Of a stretch of DNA of 64,000 nt, positions 60,507 through 64,000 are shown piece after piece (position 1 is the stretch's first letter; each line of letters opens with the position of its first letter). Position numbers and translations under genes: made by a program. Below the pieces are notes generated by a model. The model made no database searches and had not been told where the DNA came from. It worked only from the letters and a program-made list of their open reading frames with translations. The stretch comes from Halocalculus aciditolerans. Lineage in GTDB: Archaea > Halobacteriota > Halobacteria > Halobacteriales > Halobacteriaceae. Where the stretch lies: the NCBI RefSeq assembly GCF_014647475.1, contig NZ_BMPG01000001.1, positions 868,001 through 932,000 of the forward strand, in the 5' to 3' direction.

Positions 60507-60521
60507 ACGTTGCACAAACGT
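60507..60521. promoter_or_regulatory. Inverted repeat upstream of purF
   Basis: ACGTT-GCACA-AACGT, perfect 5-bp arms with 5-nt spacer, about 80 nt upstream of the purF ATG. Position and symmetry allow an operator role. The 238-nt spacer upstream of purF holds nothing else recognisable besides AT-richer tracts such as GGGTTTTTGG at 60568. Confidence 0.25.
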
Positions 60522-60599
60522 GGATATCAACTCGGTGTTTTTGCGGTCGTTAGGGCACAAAAGAGTGGGTTTTTGGTGTTGGGTGTGCGACCACTGGCT

Positions 60600-62069
60600 A
60601 TGGCAATGGGCGAGCCGGCCGCGGACGGGTTGACCGAGAAGTGCGGCGTCGTCGGGATGAGCCTCGACGAGGAGGATGCCGCACTCCCCCTCTACTACGG
60701 GCTGTACGCGCTCCAGCACCGCGGACAGGAGTCCGCGGGCATCGTGACGCACGACGGCTTCCAGCAGCACAGCCACGTCGAGATGGGGCTCGTCGGGGAC
60801 GCGTTCGACGAGGCGGACGTCGAGTCGCTGAAGGGCTCGTCGGGCATCGGGCACGTCCGCTATCCGACCGCGGGGAGCGTCGACACGTCCTGCGCGCAGC
60901 CGTTCACCGTCTCCTTCAAGGGCGGCGCGCTCGGCCTCAGTCACAACGGCAACCTCGTGAACGCCGCCGAGGTCCGCGACGACCTCGCGAACAAGGGCCA
61001 CGCGTTCACGAGCGACGGCGACACCGAAGTCATCGCGCACGACCTCGCGCGCAACCTCTTAGAGGAAGACCTCGTGCGCGCGGTGAAGCGGACGATGGAG
61101 CGCGTCCACGGGTCGTACGCGCTCACCATCACGCACGACGACACCGTCCTCGGCGTTCGCGACCCCGAGGGGAACCGCCCGCTCTGCATCGGACGGCTCG
61201 ACGACGGCCACGTCATCGCCTCCGAATCCGCCGCCATCGACACGCTCGGCGGCGAGCTCGTCCGGGACGTGAAACCGGGCGAGCTCGTCGTCCTCCACGA
61301 GGACGGCGGCGGCTTCGACTCCTACCAGCTCAAGGACCCCGAGCACACCGCACACTGCTTCTTCGAGTACGTTTACTTCGCCCGACCGGACTCCGTCATC
61401 GACGAGGAGCTCGTCTACGAGGTCCGCCGAGAGCTGGGGCGAAAGCTCTGGGCGGAAGCCGGCGCGGACACGGACGTCGTCATGCCGGTGCCGGACTCCG
61501 GCCGCGCGTTCGCGTCCGGGTACGCCGACGCCGCCCAAGAGGACGACGCCGACGTCGAGTTCGCCGAGGGCCTGATGAAGAACCGGTACGTCGGCCGGAC
61601 GTTCATCATGCCGACACAGGAGGCGCGCGAGCGCGCCGTCCGCCTGAAACTCAACCCCATCCGCTCGACAGTGGAGGGGAAGACGGTGACGCTCATCGAC
61701 GACAGCATCGTGCGCGGCACGACCTCCGACCAGCTCGTCGAACTCCTCTACGACGCCGGCGCGGAGGAAGTCCACGTCCGCATCGGCGCGCCGAAAATCC
61801 TCGCGCCCTGCTACATGGGCATCAACATGGCGACGCGCGAGGAGCTCATCGGCGCGAACCGGAGCACGGAGGAAATCTGCGAGCATATCGGCGCGGACTC
61901 CCTCTCCTATCTCTCCGTCGACGCCATCACCGAGGCGGTCGGGAAGTCCGGCGACGACCTCTGTCTCGGCTGCGTGACCGGCGAGTACCCCTACGACATC
62001 GACGGGGAGATGACCGACCGCGACGTCGAGCGCCCCGTCGTCCGGCCGGAGCCCGTCGACGCCGACTGA
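60600..62069 (+). CDS. purF: Amidophosphoribosyltransferase
   Basis: First committed step of purine synthesis: PRPP plus glutamine to phosphoribosylamine. 489 residues. Short N-terminal propeptide ends before CGVVGMSLDEED (nucleophile Cys 15). Glutaminase motifs: YALQHRGQESAGI, HVRYPTAGS, SHNGNLVN. PRTase motif: TLIDDSIVRGTTSDQ. C-terminal Cys residues (APCYMGIN, EEICEHIG, DLCLGC) fit the Bacillus-type [4Fe-4S] PurF. Start at 60600; a second ATG two codons later is possible. Confidence 0.97.
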   Translation: MAMGEPAADGLTEKCGVVGMSLDEEDAALPLYYGLYALQHRGQESAGIVTHDGFQQHSHVEMGLVGDAFDEADVESLKGSSGIGHVRYPTAGSVDTSCAQPFTVSFKGGALGLSHNGNLVNAAEVRDDLANKGHAFTSDGDTEVIAHDLARNLLEEDLVRAVKRTMERVHGSYALTITHDDTVLGVRDPEGNRPLCIGRLDDGHVIASESAAIDTLGGELVRDVKPGELVVLHEDGGGFDSYQLKDPEHTAHCFFEYVYFARPDSVIDEELVYEVRRELGRKLWAEAGADTDVVMPVPDSGRAFASGYADAAQEDDADVEFAEGLMKNRYVGRTFIMPTQEARERAVRLKLNPIRSTVEGKTVTLIDDSIVRGTTSDQLVELLYDAGAEEVHVRIGAPKILAPCYMGINMATREELIGANRSTEEICEHIGADSLSYLSVDAITEAVGKSGDDLCLGCVTGEYPYDIDGEMTDRDVERPVVRPEPVDAD

Positions 62070-62627
62070 TCAGGCGTAGGCGTGGTGGAGGAGGACGTAG
62101 ACGACGGTGCCGAGCGTGAAGGAGACGACCCAGAGGCTGGCGGCGATTCGGCCGGCGCGCGCGTGGTGTGTTTCTGCGAGTTCTGCGACCGAATGCGTGC
62201 CGGCGAGGATGAGCGCGTAGAAGACGACGGGGATGCAGACGATTGCGAGGAGGATGTGGACGGCGAGCAGCGGCAGGTAGACGAAGGTGTAGACGCTATC
62301 CGGACCGCCGAACGCGGTGGTGCCTTCGAGGATGATGTGCCAGAGGTAGAGCGTGAGGAACGCGACGAAGAGGAGCGTGCTCGCGAGCATCGCGACGCGG
62401 TGTTTCCCGAACTCCTTCCGGCGCGCCCACCGGACGCCGGCGAGGATAGTGGCGACGGCGGTGACGCTCACGACCGCGTTCGCGTGCGGGGCGAGTGCGA
62501 CGAACGGGTGGTGAGGGACCGCGCGCGGTGGAATCACACCGCCGACGGCGGCGAAGACCGCCGCGAGCGCGAGCGCGGACACCACGGCCGTCGTCGCCGG
62601 GACGTGCTGACGGACGAACGTTCGCAT
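62070..62627 (-). CDS. DUF420-family membrane protein
   Basis: 185 residues with five helices. ANAVVSVTAVATILAGVRWARRKEFGKHRVAM and LAVHILLAIVCIPVVFYA carry the conserved His residues of DUF420, a family linked by context to cytochrome c oxidase assembly. Start at 62627 (MRTFVRQHV). Stop directly abuts the purF stop (convergent). The upstream spacer contains the tRNA promoter on the opposite strand. Confidence 0.9.
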   Translation of the reverse strand: MRTFVRQHVPATTAVVSALALAAVFAAVGGVIPPRAVPHHPFVALAPHANAVVSVTAVATILAGVRWARRKEFGKHRVAMLASTLLFVAFLTLYLWHIILEGTTAFGGPDSVYTFVYLPLLAVHILLAIVCIPVVFYALILAGTHSVAELAETHHARAGRIAASLWVVSFTLGTVVYVLLHHAYA

Positions 62628-62712
62628 ACCGCCTCGTTCGGCGGCGCGCGGCATAAGTCCCCGCGCCCCGCCGCCGTGTGGGAGTTTTGCACGCTGCCGT
62701 CGAATGGAAGGT

Positions 62713-62721
62713 CTTTTATTA
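62713..62721 (+). promoter_or_regulatory. TATA box of the tRNA-Leu gene
   Basis: CTTTTATTA about 40-47 nt upstream of the tRNA 5' end. The spacing allows a short 5' leader of 10-20 nt, usual for archaeal tRNA genes. Confidence 0.55.
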
Positions 62722-62759
62722 GTCCCCGTTCTACGAATGATTGCAATCGCACGACGCGA

Positions 62760-62844
<85 letters not shown>

Positions 62845-63074
62845 TCGCACACGCGGCAGGCCGCCGCGACCGCTGCGATGCAGGTGATATCCCTCTGGGA
62901 CATCACCCACGCACAACTTCACTTCGAAACCACGCCCCGTAGCCGTGGCCGCCGGCACGGGTCGTGGATTCTCTCGTCGTCGATCCCCGCCAGTCGTCGC
63001 GCCCGGCGGTTCCGTCGGCTCAGGCGTTCCCGCTACCGCACAGTTGAAAAGGCCACCCCCACATACACGTTGGT
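62845..63074. other. Spacer between tRNA-Leu and aMBF1 gene
   Basis: 230 bases, no gene. It contains one hairpin at 62884-62906 with 10-bp arms (one mismatch) and loop TCT, the same architecture as the array at 13865-14084, and a GTTGAAAAGG promoter box about 30 nt before the next ATG. Confidence 0.5.
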
Positions 63075-63590
63075 ATGGCTAAGTACTCGACGGGCGGGTC
63101 CCGGGGCGGAAGCTCCGACGGAACCTGCGAGCTCTGCGGGCAGACGACGGATTCGCTCACCACGGCGACCGTCGCCGGCGCGGAGCTCAACGTCTGTTCG
63201 AACTGCGCGAACCTCGACGAATCGAAGAAGACCGGCGGCCACAGCCGCGGCGAAGACCAGTCGCGGAGCGAGGCGGACCGCCGGAAGCGCGCCGCGCAGA
63301 ACACCGCCCGTCAGCTCGACTCCGCGCAGTCCGAGTCGAACTACTGGGAGGAGCACGGCTCGAACTACGACGCCGACCAGCTCCCCTACCTCGTCTCCGA
63401 CTACGGCGAACGCGTGACGAACGCGCGACAGGGCGCGGGCTACACGCAAGAAGAGCTCGCCGAGGAGCTCGGTATCGAGGAGAACGACCTGCTCGCGGTC
63501 GAGCAGGGCCGGGCGACGCAGGCGAGCGTCGGCGGCTCCGTCGTCCGCGCGCTCGAAGAGAAGTTCGATATCTCCCTCTCCGAGGAGTAG
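63075..63590 (+). CDS. Archaeal multiprotein bridging factor (aMBF1)
   Basis: 171 residues. N-terminal zinc ribbon (CELCGQTTD...CSNC), charged linker, then an XRE-type HTH at about 110-165 (VTNARQGAGYTQEELAEELGIEENDLLAVEQG). Matches archaeal MBF1, which associates with the 30S ribosomal subunit and is thought to link translation and transcription. The glycine-rich N-terminus and ATG at 63075 are typical. Followed after 33 nt by alaX. Confidence 0.92.
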   Translation: MAKYSTGGSRGGSSDGTCELCGQTTDSLTTATVAGAELNVCSNCANLDESKKTGGHSRGEDQSRSEADRRKRAAQNTARQLDSAQSESNYWEEHGSNYDADQLPYLVSDYGERVTNARQGAGYTQEELAEELGIEENDLLAVEQGRATQASVGGSVVRALEEKFDISLSEE

Positions 63591-63623
63591 TGTTTTAGCG
63601 GCGCGGCCGTACACTGTGAGACG

Positions 63624-64000
63624 ATGACGCAGTCGCTCGCGCCGACCGACCCGTACACGACGCGGTTCGAGGCCGCGGTCACGGCCGTCGACGGCCGTGA
63701 CGTCACGCTCTCCGAGACGTACTTCTACCCGGTCGGCGGTGGACAGCCAGCGGACCGCGGGCGGCTCGCGGGCGTCCCGGTCGAACACGTCGCCGAGGCC
63801 GACGACGCGGTCGTTCACACCCTCGTTGAGGAGCCGGACGTCCAAGTCGGCGAGGTCGTCGCCGGCGAGATAGACGAGGAGTTCCGAACGTACTGCATGC
63901 GGGCGCACACCGCGAGCCACGTCCTCTACGGCGCGGGTCGGCGACTTCTCTCCGACCTCGGCTACGGCGGGTTCGACATCGGCGAGACGAAGGTGCGCGT
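63624..64000 (+). CDS. Alanyl-tRNA editing protein AlaX (partial, cut by the window end)
   Basis: The first 125 codons are present. TETYFYPVGGGQPADRG-like segment (here SETYFYPVGGGQPADRGR) and CMRAHTASHVLYGAG carry the zinc-site HxxxH of AlaX/AlaRS editing domains, which deacylate Ser- or Gly-tRNA(Ala). A GTTTTAGC box about 30 nt upstream supports the ATG at 63624. Whether it is AlaX-M or a longer form cannot be told from the visible part. Confidence 0.9.
   Translation, partial: MTQSLAPTDPYTTRFEAAVTAVDGRDVTLSETYFYPVGGGQPADRGRLAGVPVEHVAEADDAVVHTLVEEPDVQVGEVVAGEIDEEFRTYCMRAHTASHVLYGAGRRLLSDLGYGGFDIGETKVR

Overview
This 64 kb window is chromosomal DNA of a halophilic archaeon (class Halobacteria). 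The support is consistent: high G+C with strong G/C third positions, very acidic predicted proteins, and TATA-like boxes about 28-35 nt upstream of start codons that imply leaderless mRNAs. Several families seen here are typical of or restricted to haloarchaea (the TbsP regulator, DUF5786, DUF5816 and DUF5820-like proteins, an lsm-rpl37e pair, a leaderless Tat lipoprotein). I cannot name the genus from sequence alone.

Layout. 1-1.85 kb is the only clearly degraded, AT-richer stretch: a frameshifted YraQ-like permease and an unrecognised membrane protein. 2.1-13.8 kb holds hisD, an IscA/HesB-type Fe-S protein, dodecin, a membrane-protein run on the minus strand, a class V aminotransferase, small zinc proteins, a 5'-nucleotidase-like enzyme, a UspA protein, two MscS-type proteins and a PAC2 protein. 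13.8-14.3 kb is an unusual convergent intergenic region containing eight consecutive short hairpins. 14.3-19.0 kb (minus strand) carries a YcaO protein with an E1-like N-terminus, the TbsP regulator and a CHAT cysteine-protease-like protein. 19.1-21.4 kb is a one-carbon pair, glyA and folD. 21.4-34.8 kb is mixed: lipoprotein, esterase, DUF1028 protein, PadR regulator, DASS transporter, AI-2E-type permease, MgtC-like protein and a class III aminotransferase. 35.2-42.9 kb has DNA repair and core metabolism: MutY, a MetE-like protein, thymidine kinase, a RecJ/DHH-like protein and Elp3. 43.0-51.2 kb has SurE, ketopantoate reductase, then ribosome rescue factors RqcH and Pelota with a TnpB-only mobile element between them. 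51.2-64 kb has an S9 peptidase, a Dna2-type nuclease-helicase, MBL hydrolase, zincin, M42 peptidase, lsm-rpl37e, purF, tRNA-Leu(GAG), an aMBF1 factor and the start of an AlaX editing protein cut by the window edge.

How genes work together. Coherent pairs are glyA-folD (tetrahydrofolate one-carbon flow), lsm-rpl37e (overlapping ATGA), the two membrane proteins overlapping at 5863, and the rqcH...pelA quality-control neighbourhood. Most other genes look singly transcribed with their own TATA boxes.

Most unusual signals: the eight-hairpin array with about 28-nt period and 3-nt loops (13865-14084), and hairpins of the same architecture elsewhere, two of them with perfect 20-bp stems; a candidate structured small RNA (26535-26646); the stand-alone YcaO and CHAT proteins; a DHH-family protein that has lost its DHH signature; a tandem 68-bp duplication that includes the 3' end of a gene; and palindromes over the tbsP promoter.
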